Assembly (NCBI GenBank): GCA_023374025.1
Contig: SIJG01000005.1
Coordinates: forward strand, 192,680 to 256,679
Origin: Heterodera schachtii
Taxonomy: Eukaryota; Nematoda; Chromadorea; Rhabditida; Heteroderidae
DNA length: 64,000 nt
Direction: 5' to 3'
Positions within the stretch are counted from its first letter, which is position 1, and each line of letters begins with the position of its first letter. Both the position numbers and the translations under genes were made by a program. The notes under the pieces were generated by a model that saw nothing but the letters and a program-made list of their open reading frames with translations, was not told where the DNA came from and did no database searches. Below are positions 12,091 to 24,797 of this stretch, piece by piece.

Positions 12091-12840
12091 TGCGCAGAAG
12101 TGAATTAATTAATTGCATTTGAGAAATGGTCGATCTCAATCTGATGCTCATTTTCTCTCAGAAATGCTTTTGTTGATTATTTCGTTCAAATTTTATAAAA
12201 CATATGTACATTTTTTGCTTTTTTTTTTTGTTAGGCAATTTCTTTAGTATCAATTGAAACGATTTTCAAGAGAATTTGGTAATAGTTTAGGTGGTTACCT
12301 CCCACCCTCTCTCCCCCCCCCCCTTGAGAAACAAATCTAAATTTCAAAAGTTATTTATTATGTTTTTAGGATTTTTGTAGCCGAACACGAATCTGACATT
12401 CAATTTCACCAAAAAACGGCGTCAGCGGGACGGGGGGACGTTTAATTAATCAATGGCACAGATTTAATGGTTCAATGGGGTCCCGCGCGGGAAAATTTTT
12501 TGGAAATTTTATGAAACACATTGAGGAAATTGTGTAAAATTTTCAAAAAATAATTGAGGAAAAAGGCGGCTCATTGTGAGCATCGGAACAATTACTTAAC
12601 CTTTTTCTGAATTATTAACAAAAAAAAAATGCAGTAATTAGTCATCATTTGCAGCAATTCTTTCCCACCACTTCCGCTGCTGGCACACCTTTTAAGAGCT
12701 GATGCATCCAAACCAGGGCATCCATCCATCACTCGCTGAACAAAAGCTTTTCATTTTATTTTGCGACAAATTTTAAATTTACCTAATTAAAATTTATTAA
12801 TATATTTCTATGAAATTATTTAACAAATTGAATTTTCGGC
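12091..12840. other. No gene seen
   Basis: AT-rich intergenic sequence with C-runs near 12305-12325 and no supportable coding segment. Confidence 0.5.
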
Positions 12841-12847
12841 AATTTTG

Positions 12848-13227
12848 GGTACACAATTTACTCCCGTCATGACGACGTGGTGGGCTATTTGGACTGCGAT
12901 GGACTTTTAGTCAGCTCCATCCCTTCGCAGGACAATCACATTGAGGTGGAAAAAGTTCACTAATTAAAATTAAATTCAAGTAATTAAAAAACTAATTAGT
13001 ATATATTGGGGTGTTAAAAATGAATTAATTACGGTTCGTTAATTGCTTTAGCATCGGCTTATCCGGGTTCTAAATTATGCCTGATCGGACTTCCCAGGAA
13101 TCCGATCAATGGCAATTATGATCAGTTGCAGAAAATCAATGTGACCATTAATTGGCTGAGAACGCCGGAGGAAACAGTGAAAATGGCAGGGAAATGTTCC
13201 CTTTTTGGAAACTCGGTATTTAACTGA
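12848..13227 (+). CDS. Unknown gene fragment, two open segments
   Basis: Two segments with convincing coding texture: 12848-12955 (SRHDDVVGYLDCDGLLVSS) and 13053-13227, the latter after a TTTAG acceptor (YPGSKLCLIGLPRNPINGN, then INWLRTPEET) and ending in TGA. Their phases do not join cleanly with an obvious donor, so the model is incomplete. No family recognised. It lies tail to tail with meckelin, whose stop codon is 130 bases away. Confidence 0.4.
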
Positions 13228-13355
13228 TTATTTATTTATTGTATTTAAAAATGAAAAAAAAAAGATGATAATTAATCAATTATTTTAACACCCCATTGAC
13301 GGGGAATTTAAGGAGGAGGACAGATCAGCAACCGTTCTGATCAGAAGTGGTCTGA

Positions 13356-16300
13356 TCAGATCAGAAATCGGCTGTCCACCATGCTGCTCTTGGCCAATTG
13401 GTGGGTGAAGTACAGCTTGACCGTGTGGCGAACGGAGGCGGACAGTAAAAAAGTGACGAAGGCGGCGAGCAGTCTGTGGCGCCAGAACAAATCCACCAAA
13501 CAGAACAGTGCCAACTCGGCGGAGAGCAGTGCCCACTCGTTGCCGTAGAGAAAGGCGGAGCTGTACTCGCACTCGGAGCAGTCCCTGGAAAAAGGGGACA
13601 ATGGCCAAACCAAACAAAGCCGAAATAACAATTGCCGTAAACAACAAACAAAACGGCATTTGCACGCCGAGTAAATACCCTTCCGGGCTCTGATCAGTGG
13701 TCAGAGAAGTAAGACAGCACGAAATTTTAGTACCAATTCTATACAAATGTCACTTGAGAGTTGGAGTTTTCCAGCTCTTCCGAGATTTCGGGTCGAAAAC
13801 TTTCACAGTTTACCTCCTGAAAGTGCCAATTGTGCTTGTGTCGCTGAGTTCCAAGCCGAGCAAAGCCTCGATCAGCCGTGGGCTGGTGACCACATAGTCG
13901 CACTGCGGGTCCACCCGATTCACAAAGTCCTTCAGGTACTCGTTCAACTCGCTGTAAGCCGTTGCGACCTGCTGCATGCGCACAGTCGTTTTGTCCATCG
14001 CATCGGCGCCTTGTCGGACAGCAGCAGCTGAACATTGGGCATTTTGATGGCATGAAAATTCTTTGGAATGCCCATCAAAATATTAATCAGATTTATAATT
14101 GACTCACAAATTTTGCCATTTGCGACAGCGGTCGCCATAATTTGGTCAATTCGTTCGCGAAATGCACGCGGCACATTAACGACGAATGTTTGCAAGTCGG
14201 AGCCCATCTCCAAGCCGCGCATGGCACACAAATTGTCCTGTCAAAAGAAGAAAAGGGATTTCTATTCCAATGCCATGCCAACGGATTTTCATTCCAATGC
14301 CATTCCCTTCCTCCTCCGCTTTCTCACCCTTTCTCGTTGAAGAAAGACATTCATCTGGAGCATGTCAGTGTCGGCAAAGCCATGCACAGAACGACCGTGG
14401 ATGTAAAAGCCGCGCTTAACAAAGAGGACAGTGATGAAAGTGCCGCAAACCACTAGGGGCATAATTCTTGTTTTTGGCACAATGTCTAATGGCATTTTTG
14501 GCCCAACTCTGTCAATTGTTGGACGGTGTCACTCAATCACTCACCAGCGGATTGGTCATTGCCAGCACACTGATGTTGGCCACCGAGCACAGGTCCATGA
14601 AGTTGCGGAAAGGGTCCGCCACCCTCTCGACGATTAGCACTTGGAAAAGCCATTGTCCCGTCGCAATGGCAACGTAAAAGGAAAAGTCAACCGCGAAACG
14701 ACTCATCCGCGTCTCCACGACTTCGGGCGGTTGGTCAACTGCAAGCGGAAATTTAACGGCGCCCGGAAAATACGTCAGTGTAAAATGCTTCAGTGAAAAT
14801 TTTATTGTCATAAAACAAGTTTCTTGGTTTTCGAGTTCACTGACCATGAATCAGGTATCCATTTCTGCCAATTCCGAAGACCCGAACTCGAACAAAAAGT
14901 CGAAACCCCAAATTCTCGAATTTTGGCTTTTGGTCAGGGTTTCTATCGAAAATTTTTCAAAATCAGAATACCGGGCTTCAAAAATCAGATTTTGGGGTCA
15001 AAATCAGAACATTTTGCGAAACTGCTTCAAGTTGTTTTTACATTCTATTAATCAAAAACGTATTAAATATTATATTTTCACCTCCCATTATGGATTTGAA
15101 TAGTATTGAGGAGTAAATTAGCAAACCGTAATTTCATTGTAAGGGAATTAAAAAAATCAGATTTTTAACAATTTTTTTTGCGGCGCATTTAAAAAAAAAT
15201 TTTAGGAACGGGGGGGGGGGAGTGGGTCCGGCGGTGCCGATAGGCGCCGCCGGGAAAATTTTTTGAAAATTGAGTGTAATTTGTTAACAGATTTTGTCGA
15301 AAAATAGTCCAATTTTGTGATTTTTGAGCTTTTTTTAAAGAAAATAATGCATTTTTAGGGTCCGACGGTGCCAATAGGCTGCCGACGAAATTTTTTTGAA
15401 ATTTTGTCAAGTTTTTTAACGGATTTTTGTCCAAAAATGAGCAAAATTTGCGTATCAGAGCATTTCTGGTAAATCAGAACAGATAGAAACCCTGCTTTTG
15501 GTTCAAAACCGGCGTAAATGATATCTTATTGAAGGATTGATGGCTTTCAGTTGGTCTCCGTGTATTTAAACCGGTTTCGAACAAAAACCCTAATTTCGCA
15601 AATTTTGACTTTCGACTTGTTCGAATTCGGACCCGGGGTTCGGAATTCAGGACGTGTTCTTATAAAATTTAACTTCTAAATTACAATACTAATGCTATAG
15701 AACATTCTTTTAAAATATTTGTATCACGGACGAATTTTCTACATTTTCCACTGACGCATTTTCCGATCACGAATGGAACGCTTTATATGTAAAGAAGGGT
15801 CTGTTGAACTGATGCTCTACCGTATTCACACAGTCAATTATTAAAGACTAAATTTTGAGCGGTAATTAAATTCCCGTTTCTCACTCTCGAGTTGCGTAAT
15901 TTACTTCGCTCTCAAATCAATTCTCGGTCTCGGCAAACTATGGCTCAATATTTTAAGCCTTCGGTTTGATAGCATGGTGATGTGTACTGTATGGATGGGT
16001 TTGTACCGTATCCCCTCTCAATTTCGTCGACTTTTTGTTTGTTTACCTCTTCCAAACCCGGGCTGCAATTTGGCAAAGTTGCCAAATTCCATGTAGTCCA
16101 GCAGAAACAGTACAATCAGCAGCTGCACACTGAGTCGAGTCTTACGGTACAGCTGCAACTCATTCCATTCATTTGCGATCAGATAAGTACGCCTTAAATT
16201 TGAGGGAGGGGGGGGGGGGGGGTTGGACTAACGAAACTACCAATTTAAATTTTTTATGTCAATTAACCTAATTAAGTTTAATTATGAATTACCAAATGAC

Positions 16301-19300
16301 CACCGACGAGTGTTGGCTGTCCGTTGCTTTTTGTTCTCCTTTTGCCTCGTCAATTGGCCTTTTCTGTTCAGTGTTTTTCAGAGCTCGTGGCCTTTCCCAA
16401 TCGATGAAAAATGTTTGGACAAGAGTCAAACAGCTGGGAAATTAATTGAAATCAAAAAAATTAAAAAAAAAAATTTTAATTCAACCAACACCAAAGTATG
16501 TGCCAAAGACAGCGCCTTAAGTGCCACGGCAGAGACCAAATAGGCAACGAAAGAGCCTTCCTGGGAATCGGCCAATGGCACGTAAAACTGAGAATTGAAA
16601 AAACAAAATATAGTAAAATTATTATTTGTAACAAATTTAAATGCCATGGGAGGAGAGAAAGTGGCAAAATTGAGGAACAATTCAAAAAATTGGCGGAATG
16701 GGAAATAATTATTAATTAGGGACAATGGCAAAACAATCAATTTAGACAAAATAACGCAACAATACCAAGTGACTTTGCATTTTGTAGGCGAAAGTCAGCC
16801 AAACGGAGATGATGGCCATGACGAGCAGAAAAACGTTGCCAATGCCATCGGCAGCGTACAGCACCAACTTGAGAATGGTGGACGCGTCAATGATCAATTT
16901 GCCCGAACGACGGCCCCAACTGAAAATTTGATTAATTTTTACAGAAAAAAACAGTTGTAAAATTGCTGATCAAATCTGATCAGTGAGTGAGTGGTTCTGT
17001 GAGATTCAGCCGAGGTGGAAGGAAACTAATATACAGCTTATATTGTGATTTGCTTTGACCAAACCATTAATCTGTGGTCGAATGGGTTTAGCTTTCGTTT
17101 CCGTCCCGGGAGATTCGGTGCCCCTGTTTAATTTTGAATTTTTCTCTATTTTCAAACTAAAATCCGTACGGTTAAAAAATGTTTAATTTCTCGCGTATTT
17201 AAATTTCGAAAAGTTAAAATGGGGATTCATAAATTAAAAAAAGTATATAGGCAAATAAATGTTTTAAAGAAATCTGACAATGGAACTCTCTCATCTGTCA
17301 TTGGCACAAAATATTGCCCAATAATTTAATTGCCATTGGTTTTTTTCTGAGCTGAAATCAAAAATTTACAATTAGTCCTGTTTTCCCATTTTAGGTCCTT
17401 TTTATGGGGGGGGGAGGAGATTTATGGCACTAAATTCTATATTTTGACAGTTGGGGAACCAAGCAAAAACACACAAAATGACCTGTAGGCGCGCACTGCC
17501 GCCCAAAGTGCCGCAACGGAACATGCAGTTGCCATTACGACTTCGACAGTTTTGTCGTACGGGTAACTGTCGACGTGGTATAAAATGGCAAATTCGAATT
17601 CCACCGGAATGTTGTCACTGCTGCTGCTGCTGCTAGTGGTGCTGTTACTGCTTGAAATCAATGGCTCCCCTTGAATAAATTGAACGTGAGAAATTTGGAG
17701 GTACGGCACAAAAATGCGTCCTCCTTCAAAGGGCTGAAATGCTTTTATGAAAATAGAAAAGCATCACTTGGAAAAGCACCTGTAAATGAATGTGCAAAGT
17801 GATCTTTTCCGGGCTCCGAATGAGCTGATCAGTCCGATTTTCTGCTTGCTGATCAGTTGTAGCAATCACCGATTGTTTGTCGACCAAATAAAATCGCTTG
17901 GTCAGCACCACCCGAGAGTCTCGACGGAGTTGGTCCAGCCGATTGGGGTACCAGCCGGTGTACTGGTCACCCCGAATGTCCTCATTCAGAATTGGCACCG
18001 GGAAAAGCTGCCAAAGTTGGGAACCAAAAAATGGGAATGCTTATTCCTCAGTTACCTTTATCTCTCCATTTGTGTCCTCAAAACGGAGGTACAGCTCGAA
18101 GAAGACGGTTTCACTGTGAACACTTTCGATCCAAAAACATTTTTGCCGAAAGAAAGTGCCAAAACGCAGTGCCGTCTTGGCGGCCCAACCATTCCATTGG
18201 GCGGAGGGACACCGAAGCAGAAAAACCCTTTCGAAAGGCATTTGGCCAATGAAAGTGCCATTCAGCGAATATGCCATCGCAACAATGTCCAAGCGACTGT
18301 TCCTCATCCGAGAGACCAGCTCGTAAATGGCATCAATGGCATTGGCACGGAAAATTTCAATGGATGCGTCAATATTGGCATAAAACAATTGGGGGACAAC
18401 GGAACTGAAAATTAATGCCGAACTATTTAATTATTTTTTTTCAAATATTTATAAATTATGTTTTAAAAATGAAAAACCAAAATTAAAAAATGGCCTATTA
18501 ATTAATGAGTGGCTGTTTAAAGGGTGTCGAATTGATATTTGATCAACATTTCTGTTTTGGTACTCATTCGGCCCTTTCTGTCCGGCTAATTCGTTAATTA
18601 GCCATTAAGTATTATTTTTTATTATTTAATTTGCTGCTCACCCCTTCTGCTTCTGCTGCTGTTGTTCCGTCATTTGCAAGCTGTTCCGTGCACTTTCAAG
18701 TGCATTGCATGCGCCCCCGCTGACACGTGCATAATTCTGAAGTGCGCACAAATTAGCCAAATGTGAACATTGGCGACGATCAACGGCACGTCGGCACCCG
18801 AATTCGGCGTCGCGCAAATGCCGCTTTAAATAGGCGGAGGCAAAATTGGCACTGTCGGAGAGCAGCGATTGAATTTGAAAGGCATCGGCGGGAAAATCGG
18901 CGCAAAAAGTGAGCGAACTGTTCTAAAGAAAGAGCACAAAAACATAAAAAGTATTTGGGAAAACACTAGCAAAATACTCTAATTATTCTCTGTAATTTTT
19001 AATTACTATCCCATTAAAGGCAATTACGCTAATTAATGTCTGTTCGTTCGCTTCGTTCTCCAATTACCTTTTGGCAAATGCATGTCGCACTTTGGCACGG
19101 CACACATTCGTCGCCCTTTTCGCTTGGCGCCGTCCCCCCAGGGCACTTCACACATTGTTCAAATATCTGTGCTGTGCCGTTCAATTTGTGCCATCGGAGC
19201 TGTGCAATTTCCTCGTCTCTCTCACAAGTTGGGCATTGGCCCGTGCCGTCGTCCGAATTCACCAAACGACGACCGTCCGATGCCAAACATTTGACACAAA

Positions 19301-19710
19301 ATGCCAAATTTCTGCTCACAGCCAACCCTTTTTAATTTTCAAATTTAAATCCGCCATCAATTTCACTCACTCATTCATTTAATACCTTTGTCGCACTTGG
19401 CACAGATAACCCTACCCTCCGTTGGCGAAGTGTCTACCGAAATGGCCAACACCCGCCGCTCGGCCGATTCGCATTGGCATTCGTTTTGCCTTTCCGGCGC
19501 GGGTGCCATCCCCTCGGGGCATTGGTCGCAGTCCATCAGAACGGCGTTGAAAAAGGTGCCATTCTCGGCAGAAGAGTCGGAACATTGTGCCGGATTTTGC
19601 CACCGGAATGATGGCACAGAAATGGCCAATTGTTGGAAAGTGCCACGGAAAGAGACAAAAACGACAAATGCGGCGACGAACAGCAGAAAAAATGGAGCAA
19701 ATTTTGGCAT
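13356..19710 (-). CDS. mks-3: Meckelin (TMEM67/MKS3) ciliary transition-zone receptor
   Basis: Fifteen exons on the minus strand: 19386-19710, 19068-19327, 18642-18922, 18056-18404, 17780-18007, 17483-17733, 16766-16919, 16490-16587, 16293-16433, 16047-16192, 14545-14738, 14328-14414, 14108-14237, 13814-14027 and 13356-13584. Together they give 3087 nt, 1028 aa, close to the 995 aa of human meckelin as I recall it. A signal peptide is followed by a Cys-rich ectodomain (CPTCERDEE, CPGGTAPSEKGDECVPC) and then the transmembrane region. Diagnostic family blocks are FFIDWERPR, WRTYLIANEWNELQ, DLCSVANISV, FYIHGRSVHGFADTDM and the C-terminus VDSRFLI. Meckelin acts with the MKS complex at the transition zone of sensory cilia. 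It appears intact, with one hAT MITE in intron 10. Confidence 0.93.
14935..15494. mobile_element. hAT MITE in meckelin intron 10
   Basis: A perfect 13-bp terminal inverted repeat CAGGGTTTCTATC and a perfect 8-bp target duplication CTTTTGGT (14927-14934 and 15495-15502) bound a 560-bp element with no coding capacity. Inside are two copies of the GC-rich hairpin motif (15228-15254, 15361-15387) and the conserved TTTGTTAACAGATTTT. Confidence 0.9.
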
Positions 19711-21187
19711 AACGGAGAAAATGGAAAAATAAATTAACCGAATGAGTGAATATGCCTTTTAATAAACAATTTTTGAGGTATTTTAATTGGTTGTTATGGG
19801 AACCAAAGCAACGCCAGCGGAATGGCCAAAGAAAGAAAGAACAAATAATCAAAAATGGTACAGAGAAACAAAACATTAGCAAAAGGAAAGAAATTTTAAA
19901 AGGAACTAAAAAATGTGTTGATTTAAAATTTATAATGGGAAAATTAAAAAAAAAAACGGAATTATTTTAAATATTATTTAAAATTTGAAGGCATTAAAAA
20001 GAATTAAATTTACCACAAGCAGTGGAGGATAGAAACTTCATAGGTTTATCATCGCAAAGATAATTTAAAATTATGTAAAATTATTCAACTCATTTTTCAT
20101 TAAATCTTTTTTTTGACATAGGTATTTATTGAATACGACACACCTCTACTATCTTTTTTTCAATTTTTTGGTGCCTATTATAGTGCCTTTTTCGCGGTTT
20201 TTGGTGCCTTTTTAGTCGGTCTCTATTAATAATCATTTAAATGACCAAAATTAAATTTTTTGATTACGTTTTTTCGTGTTTTTCTCACTAAAAATCCTTA
20301 AAAAATTTTTTAAATGCCTTTTTTCATGCCTATTTGAGGACTTTTATGCGTTTTTTCATGCCATTTTTGAAATATTTTGGTGCCTATTATTATAGTGCCT
20401 TTTTTGCAATTTTTTGTGCCTTTTTTTGTTTCTATTCGTAAATGTCAACCGATTTTTTTTTTTTGCAAAAATTAATATGTGTGTAAGTCAAAATAAATAA
20501 AAAGCCCACCCCTCTATGGTTTTTGGTCGGACTCAGTAAACTGCAAAAGTGCCGAAAAAATCTTTCATTAAAAAATTGCAAAAATACTATTAACTATCAT
20601 TATGGATTTCCTTAAAAAGCGATTTTTTTTTAAGTTAAAATCCTAAGAACATATTTCTGAATATGTATAGACCGCCAACAAATTTGTCAAGTTAATTTTT
20701 GAACAAATTATTTTTTTATCCTTGAAAAATTGGTTAGGAAATTTTTGTTTTTCTTTTTCCGCCGGTCACCAATTCCGAAGGATTAGCTCAGCAGTTGCGA
20801 AATGACACAATATAACTGTAAACATTATTTATAAACAAAGAGGGGGAGGGCCTTTCAATGGGTTCCCCGTGCCCTATTTTGTTTTCATTAGAATGGAGAA
20901 AATTTTTTTCGCAATTTCTGAGTTTTTATTTTGGTTTTTGGTTGAAAAAACTGGCAACCCACCTCCTAAAAACCCCCGGGTTTCGGACATGGTTTCGGAA
21001 AAATCCATCCGACCTGGTTCCTAGAATTTCTTGATTTTTTATATTCAGTTAGGTTTTAGTGACTATATGTGTAAAAACAAATTTAGAAGATTTGCTTGTT
21101 GCTTAGAACTTGCAAGACAATTACTTATTCTACATTTTGTGACGCCAATCAATTGAAAAAGGCCAAAGTTCGCTAATTATCGCAAAA
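19711..21187. other. Intergenic, with GTGCCT-word repeat at 20160-20430
   Basis: No gene. At 20160-20430 the phrase TTTTGGTGCCTTTTT or TTGGTGCCTATTATAGTGCC recurs several times. It resembles the subterminal word arrays of the hAT elements here (compare 51140-51240, 56130-56180 and 62410-62460). Element ends were not resolved. Confidence 0.4.
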
Positions 21188-23638
21188 ATGAATCGACGGT
21201 ATGAATTTTTTTTCCAAAAAACTTGTTTTTTACCCTAAATTTTTTCATGTTTCATTTGTCCAGTTGGGTGTGCAACGACGTGTGGATGGACATTTTCCCG
21301 CTGTTTGACCGTCCTCAACTTGGCCTCAAAATGGCACTGATTTCGCCCCGTTTCGAAGCGCTGGTGGACAAACATTTTGAAGGCAAAAGCGAATTGACGC
21401 TTTGGAAGCACATTAAAATTCGCAAGGACAACAATGGATCAGCAGAAGCAGAAATATTTGTCGGTGTTAAACATGTGGGATTTCCATTGCCGGACCGTCC
21501 GCTGCCCGACAAAATTCGTTTTGAGAGCCTTCACATTGTGTAAAGTTCACAATTTTCTTGTGTGCCAAAAAGGGCTGCACTACTTGAACGTAGTACACCC
21601 CCCCCCCCGAACTTTAATACGTATTTATTGTAATATAGCCCCCGGGGGCCCTATTTTTCAACCCCCCTCAAAAGGGGGCTTTATTTCAGAGGGGGGGCTC
21701 TAATTCAATAAATAATAAATACGGTATTAGGAAATTTCTAATAAGAAAACAAAAATTGAATTTTTTTTTAGCTAATTTTTTTAATAAGTTATTAAATTTT
21801 GTCCAAAATTTTTCAAAAAATAGCTAAAGGAATTTTCAAATTTTTTCTTGAAATTTTCTATAAAAAATTTTCTTGAAAAATTTCTAGGTTTGAAAATTTA
21901 AAAAAAAAATTTCCAGGGGGGTAACAAAGCTCTCATTAAAACGTTTTCTGTATGTTGCTCTCCTTTCAGGTACATTGACCACTCTGTGCTCGCCTTTCTC
22001 CGTGCCAACAAGCGAATTTTTGACAAAAGTGGCACCAAATTGCAGTTGTTCATTGAAAATGTGCCATCGACTTGGGATGTTTTCGTCCATGAAATTTTCC
22101 TGCCCGTTTTTTCGACCAACATTCGCCATTTGATTTTCCCTGGCGGTGATCATTTGGACAATTTGCGTCGGCTCAGTTCACCGACAATTCTCACCGACAT
22201 TGATCAACTGAATGTGATCGATTCCGACATTTTGTTCCCCGATGGAATTGCTGATGATGGACCAAATGCTTCTGCTGGCCAGGCGTTGTGCAAATGGTTG
22301 TACACGCCGAGAAGTGATGGACAGCCGAAGCAATTGTTTTGCCGATTCACTGGTGCATCAGAAGCAAGAGAATTGGTCAACAATTGCAAGAAGGTCGCCC
22401 TCCATTTCAGTCGCTAATTTCTTACCCTTTTCCTTCAAAAATCAAAGAAGATGGGGTGGCAGCATCTGTGCATTGCAAGGGTTTTCGGGGTCGCTGCTGA
22501 TCAGTGATCACGAATTTGACACAGTTTTTTGACAAATCCCGAACTCGAAAATACAAATTTTTCGTTTTTTTTTTCTTCAATTTGTCTTAAGGCTTCTTAA
22601 TTGATGTATATGTCAGATCAGACTCGTATTCAATGACCCACGAAAAGCCCCATGAAAAATTTTCACGACTTATGGACAAAAAAAATGGCAAACCAAAAAG
22701 GTCCCCCATTTGGGTTTTCGAGGGGACACAAACTGCACAAGTGCCAAATGAGCTAACAATTCCAAGGAGTTCGCCCTTATTTTAGTCCCTAATTTCATAC
22801 CCTTTGCTCTAATACAATTTTACTTTTGATTTCTTTTTTGTTAGGCATTTGTTCGTGCCACCACTTCTGTCGCTTACAATATTCGTCTTACAATTTCATT
22901 GATTTTCCCAATGCATATTTTTTGGCCTTTCGAATTGGAGAATGAAGCGACCCAAGAAGTGTTAACACTGCAAAAAAGATCCAATTTTGGCAATTTTTCT
23001 TCGTGGGTGATGAAGCGATGTCAAATTATTGAGGAGACGGCGGCGATTGTTCAGCAGCCCAAAAACGAAGCATTGGACACATTGAACGGAGTCAACTTCA
23101 ATCTTTTTAAAAATTGCATTGGGTGAGCGGAAAAAGAAGGCGTTATAATATGTGAGAAGGGTTCGGATTATATGGAAATCCAAAATTTTTTAATATTTTT
23201 TTTATTAAAGCGGCACTTTTTCTTCTCATAACTTAAGACCGACATTTTTCTCAAAAAAGCAATAAGAAAATTTTTTCGACAATACATATTAATGAACAAA
23301 TTAACTATATATAAAATAGAAATTCATGCTAAAAAAGTCAAAAATGGAAATTTCTACTTAACTTTACTCTAATTTAATAGATTTGCTTTAAAATAAATTT
23401 TTAATTCCATATTTAACCATTTTTGAAAATTTGCATTCGTGAATTTGAAAAAGTTTATATGCATATTTCGAGATTTTTGGTCCATATTTATGGCCATATT
23501 TCGCGATTTTATATACATTATTCATCCCATTCAAATTGCAATTAATTTAGGCCGCTGTCTCTACCATCAGATCAAAGTGACGGAAAAGTGTTCTCGAGTC
23601 TCGCCGGGCCCAGTGATCAGCGGAAGAAGAAGAAGTGA
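21188..23638 (+). CDS. F-box-like protein of a nematode family
   Basis: Five exons: 21188-21198 (ATG plus 8 nt), 21264-21539, 21970-22393, 22845-23122 and 23551-23638, totalling 1077 nt or 358 aa. The F-box-like N-terminus reads WVCNDVWMDIFPLFDRPQLG then LKMALISPRFEALVDKHF. Downstream blocks are PDKIRFESLHIVYIDHSVL, FVHEIFLPVFSTNIRHL, LSSPTILTDIDQLNVIDS and ASAGQALCKWLYTPRSDG. The layout fits a family I recall from cyst and root-knot nematodes, where the N-terminus is called an F-box; a role as an SCF ubiquitin-ligase adaptor is inferred only. The donor of exon 3 is GTCGCC, otherwise splice sites are ordinary. A truncated paralogue lies at 11757. Confidence 0.82.
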
Positions 23639-23808
23639 CCATTCGAGAACTGACTGATCATTATGAATTTTATGCTGATTAATGTTGACTATTCTTTTGT
23701 TCTTTGAGCTGTTCTCTTTCTTTGATTTTTTGCGTCCAAATGCTTTTTTTGGAGAAAAAAATTTTGATCAATTTCTTATGGAAATACAAATTTTTGAATA
23801 TATATGCA

Positions 23809-24194
23809 CAAGGGCGTAAGCAGGGGGGGGGGGGTGGCTGAGGCGGCTAGAGCCCTCCCCCCCCCCCCCCCCCGAAACCCAAAAAAAAATTTTAAGAAAA
23901 TTTTTCAATTTTAAGTACTCAAAAGTTTTCCAGGCGGCGCCTATCGGCAACCGCCGGACCCCCATTTTACCATATTTTGAAAAATGGAGGCCAAAATGCC
24001 AAAAAATAGTAATTTTTTGGCGAAAAACGGCGAAAAATTTTGTAAAATACACCCCCTAATTCGGGATTTCTAAAAAGGAAAAAAACCCCTAAAAATCGAC
24101 TGAACGAAGAAAAATACACCCCTAAAAATCGAATTTTTGACTTCAGCCCCCCCCCCCCCTCCCCCCCGAAGCTAAGGGTCTGGCTACGCCCTTG
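23809..24194. mobile_element. hAT MITE with C-rich interior
   Basis: Termini CAAGGGCGTAAGCAGG and, in reverse complement, CAAGGGCGTAGCCAG. The flanking 8-mers TATATGCA and TATGGGCA agree at 6 of 8 positions. The interior has long C runs and one hairpin motif at 23933-23959. The stretch 23640-23808 before it shows nothing. Confidence 0.7.
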
Positions 24195-24402
24195 TATGGG
24201 CAATGGTGGAAAACATTTGTACTGTAAAATTTTTTTATAGGAAGTCATTTTCTAGGGGTGATCTGAGGCGTTGAGCACGAATTTGGCCTTCTTTTTACTC
24301 AGTTTCGAAACCCCGGATTCGAACATTTTTCGAAAACATGCGAAAAAACCGTTAAAAAAGGCGCATTGAATATTCAAAAACAGCGCTTCACCTATTTGGG
24401 AT

Positions 24403-24797
24403 GGCTCCCGGACAATCCGTCAGTAAGTGGACAATCCGTCAGTGGATAATACGCCAGTAACTAATCCATAAGCAAATTTATTTTTAAAATACCCAGATTA
24501 TTTAAAATCATGTGAAAATTAATAAGTCGCTAAAAACCTAAACTAATAATTTGAGTTATTTTAAAAAAATTATGACATAATCATTTTTAAAAGAATTAAA
24601 TGATAATTTCTCGAGATGGTCAATTAATTGAAATATAAATAACTAGAAGGTTAATAATCTATTAAAAATTATATTTATTAAATTTAACAATCATTTTCGC
24701 AAGATTTTTGATCATTGCTCAAAAAAAATTGCTGAAGAATTGTCCACTGACGGATTGTCCACTGACGGATTATCCACTGACGGAGTGTCCGGACCCC
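24403..24797. mobile_element. TIR element with ACAATCCGTCAGTGG subterminal arrays, copy 1
   Basis: 395 bp, flanked by a perfect 9-bp target duplication ATTTGGGAT (24394-24402, 24798-24806). Both ends start GG(C/G)TCC(C)GGACA and continue into tandem copies of the 15-mer ACAATCCGTCAGTGG, in inverted orientation at the two ends. Non-coding interior shared with 31496-31987. The target length suggests a Mutator-like or hAT-like transposase in trans. Confidence 0.85.

Noticed and set aside
13285..13746. Long minus-strand open frame over the meckelin 3' exon
   Set aside because: It lies in a different frame from the meckelin C-terminus VDSRFLI and reads through an intron; it is a shadow of a GC-rich exon.
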